A stretch of 12,110 nt of DNA from VFBF01 sp033764865 (lineage in GTDB: Bacteria > Pseudomonadota > Alphaproteobacteria > Caulobacterales > Aquidulcibacteraceae), in assembly GCA_033764865.1 (NCBI GenBank), contig JANRIM010000087.1:1-12110 (forward strand), in the 5' to 3' direction. The notes below the pieces were generated by a model. The model saw nothing but the letters and a program-made list of their open reading frames with translations. It had not been told where the DNA came from and ran no database searches. Both the position numbers and the translations under genes were made by a program. Numbering within the stretch: the first letter of the stretch is position 1; each line of letters begins with the position of its first letter. Below are positions 1-6,302 of the stretch, piece after piece.

Positions 1-423
1 GCGCTGTGGCTGGCGGAGGCGTTCGCGGCCTCGCCGCTCGCGCGCACGCTGCGCATCGGGCTGCGGCGCGACCTGCGGCGCACGCAGGCCGGCCTGCGCA
101 GCATCATCGTGCTGCTCGCGCTCGCGCGCGTGACGTGGGCCGCCGCGCCCGCGCCGGAGAACGGCCGTCCCGGCGCATTCATCCGTCGCCGCAAGGGCGC
201 CGACATGCGTCACGTGGGGCGCATCGTGCGGTTTTGCGCGCCGACGCTGCGGGGACGTGTGCGGCGGCTGCGCGCCATCGTCGATGCGCTGGAGGCGCAC
301 GTGGCGCGCATGGTCCGGCGTCTGGAGGCGGCGATCCGCGCGCTTGCGCCCGTGGTCATCGCGCCGCTCGCGCTGCTCACCGGCCTCGCCGCGGCGCTGC
401 CCGCGGGCGCCGATACGTCCTAG
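1..423 (+). CDS. Unrecognised Arg-rich protein, C-terminal part (5' end outside window)
   Basis: Frame 1 is open from the window edge to TAG at 421-423, giving 140 residues of an incomplete protein. I do not recognise the family. The visible part has a hydrophobic stretch (about residues 34-48), then a very basic middle rich in Arg and Val with a helical, possibly coiled segment (about 83-112, with 'VDALEAHVARMVRRLEAA'). A second hydrophobic stretch (about 115-135) lies near the end. It may be a small membrane-associated protein with two membrane-touching segments and a basic cytoplasmic link. An internal GTG at 109 could serve as a start, but the frame stays open upstream with protein-like composition, so a longer protein is more likely. 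The gene converges on the TonB receptor with a 70-bp gap in which I see no clear terminator. Confidence 0.55.
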   Translation, partial: ALWLAEAFAASPLARTLRIGLRRDLRRTQAGLRSIIVLLALARVTWAAAPAPENGRPGAFIRRRKGADMRHVGRIVRFCAPTLRGRVRRLRAIVDALEAHVARMVRRLEAAIRALAPVVIAPLALLTGLAAALPAGADTS

Positions 424-493
424 CGCCGGGCGCCGTCCGCCATCGTCAGCGCGCGAACAACGCCGCGATGGAGCGGACGCCCGCGCGTGCGCG

Positions 494-2635
494 TCAGAAC
501 GCCACCCGCACGCCCGCCTGCACCAGTTGCGGCGCCCCCGGCAGGATCCCGCGCGCGCGGTCGACGATGTAGACCTCGTCGAACACGTTCTTCACCGTCG
601 CGTAGAACGTGGTGCGCCCGGCGTCGGGGGAGATGTTGGCCGCGAGATTCCAGATCGTGGCGTTCTTGATCAGGCCGCGCTGGCCGTTGGCGGAGGGCGC
701 GACCGTGTTGAGGTCGTCGGTGAACATCTCGCCCGTGTGCTGAACCTCCGCCTGCAGGCCCAGCCAGTCGCCGCGCTCATAGCCCACCGCGGCCGAGGCG
801 ATCCATTCGGGCGCGTAGGGCAGGCGGTTGCCGCTCACCGAAACGGCGGCGAAGCCGGGGATGTTGGAGAAGCGCCGGCCTTCGTAGTCGGCCTCCGCCA
901 CCCACGTCAGCGCCGTGCGGAAGTAGACGTCGTAGCCGGCGTCCAGCAGGCCGAGGCTTTTGAGCGATCCGCTGGCGGAGGCTTCCGCGCCCGCGTGCCG
1001 GGTCTCGCCCGCGCTGGTCAGCGTGGCGCCCGCGCCCCCCGCCACGGAGGCGGGCACGATCTGGTTCTCGAAGTCCATGAGGAAGGCCGTCACGTCCACG
1101 TCGAGGCCCGGCAGCGGCTCGCCGCGCAGGCCGGCCTCGTAGTTCACGCTCTCCTCGGCGTCGAGCTCCACCACCCCGCCGGCGTTGGTGACGATGTCCT
1201 CCACCCGCGGCGGCGCGAAGCCCCGGTGAACGCCGGCGTAGAGCACGAGGTCGTCGCGCAGGTCGAACGTGAGGCCAAGGCCGGGAATGACCTCGGTCAG
1301 GTCGGTCTCACCGCGCGCGCCGTTGAGCCGGTTCACGCGCTCGTAGTCGATGGATTCGATGCGCACGCCGGGGCTGACGGCGAACCGCCCGTAATCGAAG
1401 CGCGCGCTCACGAAGCCCGAAAGCGCATCGGCGTAGCGCTGCTGGAGTTCGCTCACCCCGCCATTGACGGTCACGCCCGGCGTGCGCCCGTTCGGCGCGT
1501 CGGCGTTGACCTGCGCGCGGTTCTGCCGCTCGGTGTGCCAGCGCACCCCGGTCTCGACGTCGGCCTCGGCGCCGAGCAGCGCGCCCGACCATTCAAGCCG
1601 GCTCTCCACGCCGTACTGGTTGTACTCGCGCAGGCGGCCTTCCGTGCCGCAGGTGTTGGAGAGGTTGACCATCCCCGCGCAGAGCGGATCGGAGGCGTCG
1701 CTCGGGCGCTGGCCGGAGTTGGAGGACTGGCGCCACCAGTCGCGGTCGAACCACAGGCCGTAGGCCGCAGTGGTCAGCTTCAGGCTCTCGGAGATCGTCC
1801 AGCGATGCGTGACGGCGGCGGTGAAGCGTTCGGTCTCGAAGCGGTCGTTGGGAAACGGGTTGCCGAACGGATCGGCGGCGAACTCCGCCTGCGTGAGCCC
1901 GGAGTAGGAGACCTGGCTGTTCTCCCGGAAGAGCGCCACGCGCGCCGAGAGCTCATGGCCCGGCGCCAGCGTGCGCTCGGCCTTGACGAAGAAGTCGTTG
2001 AACTCGAGGTCGTGGTTTTTCCGGACGCCGTCGAACTGGGTCGCGTTGGCGTGGCCCAGCAGGCGGAAGCCCGCCACTTCGCCGCCGACGCCGCCGTCCA
2101 CCTCCAGGTAGCCGTCCGTGCCGCCGGCCACCTGAAGCGCACCGCCGAAGTCGGTGGGGGCGTCGGGCGTGATGTAGTTCACCACACCGCCCACGGTGTT
2201 CGGCCCGAACCGCACCTGGGAGGCGCCCTTCAGCACCTCGATCCGCTCGAACCGGCGCACCGGGGGGTGGGAATACGTGGCGTTGTCGCCGTAGGGGCCG
2301 TAGGTCAGCGGCAGGCCGTCCTCAAGCAGCAGCACCTTGGTGGAGCGGATCGGGGAGAGCCCGCGCACGCCGATGTTCGGGCGCAGGCCGATGCCTTCCT
2401 CCTCCCGCGGAAACACGCCCGCCACCTGGCGCAACGCCTCGTTGACCGTGAACACGCGAGAGCGCTCCAGATCGGTCGCGTCGACGATGGCGCCGGAGCC
2501 GGGGATCTGGAGCAGGTCTTCCCGCTGGCCGATGACCACGATCTCGGATCCCGTCACGGGCGGCTCCTGCGCCGCCGCCGCGCCGGCCGCCAGCATCGCC
2601 ATGAGCGCCGGGCCAAAACTCATTTTGCGTGTCAT
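494..2635 (-). CDS. TonB-dependent outer-membrane receptor, FecA-like
   Basis: A 713-residue outer-membrane receptor, probably for energy-driven uptake of a ferric chelate such as a siderophore or ferric citrate. It has a signal peptide (residues 1-22, cut after AAAAQ-type sequence) and a TonB-box-like EIVVIG (31-36). The plug domain (about 38-160) contains NIGVRGLSP, LEDGLPL, RIEVLKG and GPNTVGGVVNYIT, the hallmarks of FecA-type plugs. A 22-strand type beta-barrel follows, ending in the usual terminal Phe (GVRVAF). Two Cys in 'DPLCAGM...SNTCG' could form a disulfide in an outer loop. I chose the ATG at 2633-2635 because GGGGAG sits 5 nt upstream. The in-frame ATG at 2659 overlaps a palindrome and would give an odd N-terminus. 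The substrate is inferred only from plug similarity; copper, vitamin or sugar receptors share the fold. The gene is divergent from an exported hydrolase. Confidence 0.93.
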   Translation of the reverse strand: MTRKMSFGPALMAMLAAGAAAAQEPPVTGSEIVVIGQREDLLQIPGSGAIVDATDLERSRVFTVNEALRQVAGVFPREEEGIGLRPNIGVRGLSPIRSTKVLLLEDGLPLTYGPYGDNATYSHPPVRRFERIEVLKGASQVRFGPNTVGGVVNYITPDAPTDFGGALQVAGGTDGYLEVDGGVGGEVAGFRLLGHANATQFDGVRKNHDLEFNDFFVKAERTLAPGHELSARVALFRENSQVSYSGLTQAEFAADPFGNPFPNDRFETERFTAAVTHRWTISESLKLTTAAYGLWFDRDWWRQSSNSGQRPSDASDPLCAGMVNLSNTCGTEGRLREYNQYGVESRLEWSGALLGAEADVETGVRWHTERQNRAQVNADAPNGRTPGVTVNGGVSELQQRYADALSGFVSARFDYGRFAVSPGVRIESIDYERVNRLNGARGETDLTEVIPGLGLTFDLRDDLVLYAGVHRGFAPPRVEDIVTNAGGVVELDAEESVNYEAGLRGEPLPGLDVDVTAFLMDFENQIVPASVAGGAGATLTSAGETRHAGAEASASGSLKSLGLLDAGYDVYFRTALTWVAEADYEGRRFSNIPGFAAVSVSGNRLPYAPEWIASAAVGYERGDWLGLQAEVQHTGEMFTDDLNTVAPSANGQRGLIKNATIWNLAANISPDAGRTTFYATVKNVFDEVYIVDRARGILPGAPQLVQAGVRVAF

Positions 2636-2640
2636 TCTCA

Positions 2641-2646
2641 CTCCCC
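2641..2646 (-). promoter_or_regulatory. Ribosome binding site of the TonB receptor
   Basis: GGGGAG on the minus strand lies 5 nt before the ATG at 2635. It decides between this start and the in-frame ATG eight codons upstream, which has no comparable site. Confidence 0.7.
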
Positions 2647-2652
2647 GAATGA

Positions 2653-2671
2653 TTTGCAACTAAGTCGCAAA
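2653..2671. promoter_or_regulatory. Imperfect 19-bp palindrome, candidate Fur/Mur-type operator
   Basis: TTTGCAACTAAGTCGCAAA consists of two 9-bp arms around a central A, with a single mismatch between the arms. It contains the TGC-N9-GCA spacing reported for alphaproteobacterial Fur/Mur operators. It ends 17 bp upstream of the FecA-like receptor start. A weak promoter candidate on the minus strand (TTGCCT at 2680-2685, 17-bp spacer, TAGTTG at 2657-2662) would be overlapped by it, as expected for a repressor site. The palindrome is seen directly; the regulator is inferred from the iron-receptor context. It could also affect the divergent hydrolase, whose start lies 70 bp away. Confidence 0.5.
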
Positions 2672-2728
2672 TGCCGACAAGGCAAGAGGCATTCACGCCC
2701 CGCCGGGGCGCGTTCATGGTGGAGCGAC

Positions 2729-2738
2729 GGAGGAGGGG
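2729..2738 (+). promoter_or_regulatory. Strong ribosome binding site of the exported hydrolase
   Basis: GGAGGAGGGG contains AGGAGG at 2731-2736, 5 nt before the ATG at 2742. It supports that start over the in-frame ATGs at 2760 and 2772, although the twin-arginine motif follows only after the last of these. Confidence 0.65.
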
Positions 2739-2741
2739 CCC

Positions 2742-3632
2742 ATGCGCCGTTGTAGCCCCATGGGCGAACCCATGGACCGACGCCTCTTTCTCGCCGCCGC
2801 GGCGGCGCTGGCCGTCCCCGGGGTCGCCGGGGCCGCCGCGCCGCCCCGGACCCATCGCTACGCCTCGACGCCCGGCGTCGACGCCAACCTGCAGAGCCTG
2901 GATTTCTACGGGGCGGGCGGGTCGGACGCGCCGCTGGCGGTGTTCATCCACGGCGGCGGCTGGCGGATCGGGGACAAGGCCAACCTGCCGCACGGCCGGC
3001 AGAAGGCGGCCGCCTTCAACGCCGCAGGCTTCGCCTTCGCCAGCCTCAACTATCGGCTCTCCCCCGCCGTGCAGCATCCCGCGCACGTGGAGGACGTGGC
3101 GGCGGGGATCGCCTGGCTCCACGCCAACGCGCGGCGGTTGGGGTTCGACCGGGATCGCATCGTCGTCATGGGCCATTCGGCGGGCGCGCATCTGGCGGCG
3201 CTGGTGGCGACGGACGCCCGCCGCCTCGGCCGCCATGGTCTGACGCCGGCCGTCCTGCGGGGCGCGGTCCTGCTGGACGGGGCGGGCTACGACGTGGCGG
3301 CGCAGGCGCGCGCCACGATCGCGCGCGGGGGCTTTGCGGGCGCGATGTACGCCGACGCCTTCGGCCGCGACGGAGCGCTGTGGGCCGATGCGTCCCCGGT
3401 CACGCACGTGGCGCCGGGCAAGGGCGTCCCGCCCTTCCTCATCGTCCATACCGACCGCATCGACGCCACCCGCCAGTCCACGCTGCTCGCCTCACGCCTG
3501 CGCGCCGCCGGCGTGGACGCGCAGTTGTTCCTCGCCCGTGGCTACACGCACGCGGCGGTGAACCGCCGCTTCGGCGAACCGGGGGAGGCGGTGACGGGCG
3601 CGGTGTTCGGCGCTTTGCGGAGCTGGATGTGA
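2742..3632 (+). CDS. Exported alpha/beta hydrolase (carboxylesterase / kynurenine formamidase-like)
   Basis: A 296-residue serine hydrolase of the alpha/beta fold, close in style to arylformamidase-like and BD-FAE/hormone-sensitive-lipase-like esterases. The N-terminus has a twin-arginine signal, DRRLFLA (residues 12-18), followed by an Ala-rich hydrophobic run to AGAAA near 33, so the folded enzyme probably goes to the periplasm. Motifs in order are the oxyanion-hole HGGGW (70-74), 'LNYRLSP' (102-108), the nucleophile elbow GHSAG with Ser146, a probable acid in 'IVHTDRID' (Asp238 or Asp241), and the catalytic His270 in GYTHAAVNR. The set looks complete. The true substrate is unknown. Its place opposite a FecA-like receptor suggests it may cleave an ester or amide in an imported ligand, but that is inference. 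The start follows the strong ribosome site; the ATG at 2772 is the alternative. It converges on the exported paralogue with a 46-bp gap. Confidence 0.88.
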   Translation: MRRCSPMGEPMDRRLFLAAAAALAVPGVAGAAAPPRTHRYASTPGVDANLQSLDFYGAGGSDAPLAVFIHGGGWRIGDKANLPHGRQKAAAFNAAGFAFASLNYRLSPAVQHPAHVEDVAAGIAWLHANARRLGFDRDRIVVMGHSAGAHLAALVATDARRLGRHGLTPAVLRGAVLLDGAGYDVAAQARATIARGGFAGAMYADAFGRDGALWADASPVTHVAPGKGVPPFLIVHTDRIDATRQSTLLASRLRAAGVDAQLFLARGYTHAAVNRRFGEPGEAVTGAVFGALRSWM

Positions 3633-3678
3633 GAGGCGCGGGTCCGAACGCTCCGCGGCCTATGTCCGATCATCGCGA

Positions 3679-4395
3679 CTATTGCCGCCGTACAGTGCAA
3701 TGGACTTTCCCATCCGACGTTTCGGATCGCATCATGCCGTCCCCGGTGATGATGCGCATCGATCCGTCGTTGTCCCTGCGAAGTGTAGGAGGCGAGAGAC
3801 TCGCGACTGTATGTGCTTCCGTACCCTCCGCGTAGCGGAGCAGGAACCCGCTGCCGTTCCTTTCGAAGCGCCATGGAAACCCGGAGCATCCGGTCCCGCT
3901 GGTGGAGAGGACCCAGGTGCCCTCAAACTCAGGCACACCGTTCCATTCAGCGCGCTTGCGCGCCAGGGCGGCGGCGGCGGTCTTTTGCGATTCCAGCGCA
4001 TCAATCCGCACCTGCGCCTGGGCGCGTTGCACGGCGCAGGTTGCGGGCGTGCTGTCGCGGAAGGCGCGCAGGACGGGGATGTCGGTGGAATCTCTGATCT
4101 CGGCCCAGTCGGCGCGGGCCTGCACGCAGGGGTCCACCGGCGCCGGGCGCGGCGCGGGCGTCACAGTCTTCGGCGCGGGGACGGGCGCGGGCGCAGCCTC
4201 CGCCGGGCAATCGCGGGCGATGCGGTTGCGGGCGTCGCCCACGAAGCGCCCGTTGGGGTAATTGCGCAGGTAGGCGCGCAGGCCCGTGCACGTCTGCGCC
4301 GCGCCGTAGACGCGCGTCTCGGCGTCCTGCGCGGCGGCGGGGCCCCACGCCAGCGCCGCCATCCACACCGATAGAGCGACCGTCGCCCGTTTCAT
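3679..4395 (-). CDS. Exported six-cysteine repeat protein, paralogue A
   Basis: A 238-residue secreted or periplasmic protein of unknown function, last gene of the TIR cluster. It has a signal peptide (residues 1-22, ending GPAAA). Helical repeat 1 (about 28-63, 'AYLRNYPNGRFVGDARNRIA') is followed by a Pro/Ala linker (64-88). Repeat 2 (89-135) has the pattern W..I..S.D...L..F...P...C...RAQ.RI..L. A short charged helix leads into a C-terminal domain (151-238) starting WNGVPEFEGTW. Such helical repeats often accompany caspase-like (peptidase C14) proteins in alphaproteobacteria. Six Cys (36, 63, 90, 120, 170, 233) fall as one pair per module, suggesting three disulfides. The start at 4395 was chosen because the signal peptide begins there and GGGG lies 5 nt upstream; the ATG at 4446 would add 17 unlikely residues. 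It lies 29 bp after paralogue B, which has the same length and cysteine pattern. Confidence 0.8.
   Translation of the reverse strand: MKRATVALSVWMAALAWGPAAAQDAETRVYGAAQTCTGLRAYLRNYPNGRFVGDARNRIARDCPAEAAPAPVPAPKTVTPAPRPAPVDPCVQARADWAEIRDSTDIPVLRAFRDSTPATCAVQRAQAQVRIDALESQKTAAAALARKRAEWNGVPEFEGTWVLSTSGTGCSGFPWRFERNGSGFLLRYAEGTEAHTVASLSPPTLRRDNDGSMRIITGDGMMRSETSDGKVHCTVRRQ
4232..4332 (-). repeat. Near-identical coding repeat, copy in paralogue A
   Basis: This 101-bp stretch, coding the end of the signal peptide and helical repeat 1, matches 4981-5081 at about 92 of 101 positions by eye. The rest of the two genes is far more diverged. It reflects gene duplication, with either strong selection or gene conversion on this segment. 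Confidence 0.7.
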
Positions 4396-4424
4396 CGCCG
4401 CCCCATCCCCCGATCCGTCCGCGT

Positions 4425-5141
4425 CTACTGCTTGCGGGCGATGCATGTGTAGGCGGCGGCGGGCGGCACGCCCTCGCGGCGGATTTCATTGGGGCTCACC
4501 AGCGTGATGCGGTGGCCATCGTCGTGGAACAGCGTCGGCGGGTTGGTGGACGTCACCTTGGACGAATACTCGTAGACCCAGTTGGGCCCGGAGGATTGCA
4601 GGTCGATCAGCTCGCCGTTGGGCACGAAGCGCCACGGAAACTTCCTGCACCCGCCCGATACGTCCACCCACACGCCGTCGAACCCGGGCACGCCGTTCCA
4701 TGCGGCGCGGCGGCTCTGCTCCTCGCTGGCGCGACGTTGCGCGGCGGACTGCTCGCCCTCCAGCTGGCGGATGCGCGCCTGCGCCTGCGCGCGCTGGATG
4801 GCGCAGGCGCCGGGCGCATTGTCCATGTAGGTCCGCAACAGCGCGATGTCCGTCGTGTTGCTGATGTAGCCCCAGTCCGCGCGGGCCTGGACGCACGGGT
4901 CCGCCGGCGCGACGCGGACGGCGGGCGCCGGCGTCGCCGCCGCCGGCGCCTCCGCGCAGTCGCGGGCGATGCGCGCGCGGGCGTCGGCGACGAAGCGCCC
5001 GTTGGGATAGTTGCGCAGGTAGGCGCGCAGGCCCGTGCAGCTTTGCGCCGCGCCGTAGACGCGGGTTTCGGCGTCCTGCGCCGAGGCAGCCGGCGCCCAG
5101 AGCGACGCGGCGAAGAGGGCGAGAATGACTGCCAGACGCAT
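4425..5141 (-). CDS. Exported six-cysteine repeat protein, paralogue B
   Basis: A 238-residue exported paralogue of the next gene downstream, of unknown function. It has a signal peptide (1-21, APAASA), helical repeat 1 (27-62) nearly identical to paralogue A, a Pro/Ala linker, and repeat 2 (82-128, 'DPCVQARADWGYISNTTD'). A charged Gln/Arg/Glu helix (about 128-147) precedes the C-terminal domain (148-238) starting WNGVPGFDGVW. The six Cys (35, 62, 83, 113, 165, 233) match paralogue A one for one. The C-terminal domains share W-x7-8-C, FPWRF, N-G, 'PPTL' and a final Cys, but differ elsewhere, so they may bind different ligands. The start at 5141 has GGAGG 9 nt upstream and gives the same length as paralogue A. 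An alternative ATG at 5165 overlaps the TIR stop as ATGA and would add eight basic residues. The 20-bp gap to the TIR gene indicates one transcript. Confidence 0.8.
   Translation of the reverse strand: MRLAVILALFAASLWAPAASAQDAETRVYGAAQSCTGLRAYLRNYPNGRFVADARARIARDCAEAPAAATPAPAVRVAPADPCVQARADWGYISNTTDIALLRTYMDNAPGACAIQRAQAQARIRQLEGEQSAAQRRASEEQSRRAAWNGVPGFDGVWVDVSGGCRKFPWRFVPNGELIDLQSSGPNWVYEYSSKVTSTNPPTLFHDDGHRITLVSPNEIRREGVPPAAAYTCIARKQ
4981..5081 (-). repeat. Near-identical coding repeat, copy in paralogue B
   Basis: Partner of 4232-4332, with about nine differences in 101 bp by eye. It codes the AQDAETRVYGAAQ-to-helical-repeat segment, the best conserved part of the two tandem paralogues. 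Confidence 0.7.
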
Positions 5142-5161
5142 CGGTGGCCGCCTCCGGTCTC

Positions 5162-6040
5162 TCATGGCGTTTCGCACGGCGTCCACACGTCGCGCGTGCC
5201 CGCCGTCTGGTTGTTGACGACGAGGCGGAAGTTGCGCGCCTCGCGCGTTTCGAAGAACTCCGGCGTGAACACGTACTGTTCGCCCAGCGCGAATTCCGGC
5301 GCGGTCACACGGGTGCGCGTCTCCTGCGCGCCGTCGGCCTCGATGGCGTGCTCGTAGCGGCTGTCGGGCGTGGTGAAGATGAGCGCGCCGTTCTCGATCG
5401 ACGCCTGCGGGCCATCGGCGCAGGCCATGGCGTCGTTCCAGCGCCAGCCGCCCACCATCTGCAGCGAGAAGATATCCGGGAGCGCGTGTATCGGCGCTTC
5501 GTCGGTGGTGGCCACAGCGCCCGGCGAGCGCGACATCTGCCACGCGGCGACGCCGATGAGCGCAAGCCCCGCCACCGCCGCCGCCATCATCAGGCCGCGC
5601 CGCGGCGCCGGCGGTGACGCCGCCTTCGCGCTCGATCCCGACGGGCGGCCCAGCCGCGCGGCGATCTCCGCGGAAAGGCGCGTCATGCCGGGGCCGCCGG
5701 CGTTGCGCCAGTCCTGCAGCTGCACGGTCTGGACAAGGTAAAGCCCCATGGGGAAGTCCGAGGGCGCGAGCGCCTCGATCATCGCGGGCACGAGCTTCTT
5801 GGCGTCGCGCGCGATCATCGCCTCATGGCGCACGTTCGGCGAGGCGATGGAGGTCTTCGACCACAGCACCACGCACACCCGCGCAGCGGTGAGCTTGGCG
5901 CGGATCCAGTCGTCCCAGTCCTGGCCGGCGGGCACTTCCTGGTCCCAGAACACGTCGAGGCCCTGACGGGTCAGCGCCGCCTGGACGGCGTTGGCCGCCG
6001 CCCGGTCGGCGCTGGAGTAGGAGAGGAAAACGTCCGTCAT
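5162..6040 (-). CDS. TIR-domain single-pass membrane protein with exported C-terminal domain
   Basis: A 292-residue protein, first of the three-gene cluster. The N-terminal TIR domain (about 1-130, TIR_2 type) shows DVFLSYSSAD (3-12), 'VFWDQEVPAGQDWDDWI' (30-46), VCVVLWS (55-61) and 'SPNVRHEAMIA' (67-77). Glu73 aligns with the catalytic Glu of NAD-cleaving TIR domains such as SARM1 ('WVHKE'), so NADase activity is possible but unproven. A Ser/Ala/Pro linker with Arg147-Arg148 leads into one membrane helix (about 150-167). Arg on its N-terminal side puts the TIR domain in the cytoplasm and residues 170-292 in the periplasm. The exported part has GGWRW (197-201), Cys207, Asn217-Gly218 and Cys289, a layout shared with the ends of the two downstream exported proteins. 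The start at 6040 has AGGGG 8 nt upstream, and the ATG at 6064 overlaps the likely -10 box. No known defence partner genes are adjacent. Confidence 0.88.
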   Translation of the reverse strand: MTDVFLSYSSADRAAANAVQAALTRQGLDVFWDQEVPAGQDWDDWIRAKLTAARVCVVLWSKTSIASPNVRHEAMIARDAKKLVPAMIEALAPSDFPMGLYLVQTVQLQDWRNAGGPGMTRLSAEIAARLGRPSGSSAKAASPPAPRRGLMMAAAVAGLALIGVAAWQMSRSPGAVATTDEAPIHALPDIFSLQMVGGWRWNDAMACADGPQASIENGALIFTTPDSRYEHAIEADGAQETRTRVTAPEFALGEQYVFTPEFFETREARNFRLVVNNQTAGTRDVWTPCETP

Positions 6041-6059
6041 CAGGGCCCCTGCGTATGCC

Positions 6060-6089
6060 ATCATATCAGCCGTCGCCGCGCCGCGTCAC
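6060..6089 (-). promoter_or_regulatory. Candidate housekeeping promoter of the TIR cluster
   Basis: On the minus strand GTGACG (6084-6089), an 18-bp spacer and TATGAT (6060-6065) resemble a sigma-70 type promoter, with 4/6 and 5/6 matches to consensus. Transcription would start near 6053, about 12 nt before the TIR ATG. It would let the cluster be expressed apart from the upstream DUF2256 gene. Confidence 0.45.
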
Positions 6090-6116
6090 CCCGAACGGAA
6101 CCGATGCGCGGCGCGC

Positions 6117-6290
6117 TTACTTGCCGGGGGCGGCCCGGCAGCGGTCGGAACAGAACCTGATGCTCTCCCAGTTGCGCGCCCACTTCTTCCGCCACGTGAA
6201 TGGCCGCCCGCACGCCGCGCACGGCTTTTGGGGCAGGTTGGCCTTGGCCGGCTTGACGCCGTTGGCGGTCTTGCGGGTCCGGCCGCTCAC
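6117..6290 (-). CDS. DUF2256 small zinc-ribbon-like protein
   Basis: A 57-residue protein matching the DUF2256 pattern: basic N-terminus, then NLPQKPCAACGRPFTWRKKW and 'FCSDRC' near the end. Cys24, Cys27, Cys47 and Cys51 form a probable metal site. Its biochemical role is unknown. In other bacteria, as I recall, DUF2256 genes often sit near photolyase/cryptochrome genes, but none is visible here. The start is taken as GTG at 6290 because no in-frame ATG lies nearby and GGAG occurs 8-9 nt upstream; the frame stays open upstream only as an antisense shadow of the dehydrogenase gene. It is divergent from the dehydrogenase with only 12 bp between the two starts, and 76 bp upstream of the TIR gene on the same strand. 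Confidence 0.8.
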   Translation of the reverse strand: MSGRTRKTANGVKPAKANLPQKPCAACGRPFTWRKKWARNWESIRFCSDRCRAAPGK

Positions 6291-6302
6291 CGGGGGCGCT
6301 CC

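Noticed and set aside
2696..2710. Hairpin CGCCCC-GCC-GGGGCG before the hydrolase
   Set aside because: It is only 6 bp of pure GC, which is common by chance at this composition, and no partner structure was seen.
257..2755. 832-codon open frame antisense to the TonB receptor
   Set aside because: It is a GC-rich shadow of the receptor gene, with compositionally biased His/Arg/Ala/Val translation and no recognisable motifs.
2322..3449. 375-codon minus-strand frame across the receptor-hydrolase junction
   Set aside because: It covers parts of two clearly identified genes and the regulatory palindrome, and its translation is low complexity.
5162..6040. TIR gene as part of Thoeris or CBASS
   Set aside because: No ThsA, nucleotidyltransferase (CD-NTase), Argonaute or STING-like partner is visible on either side.
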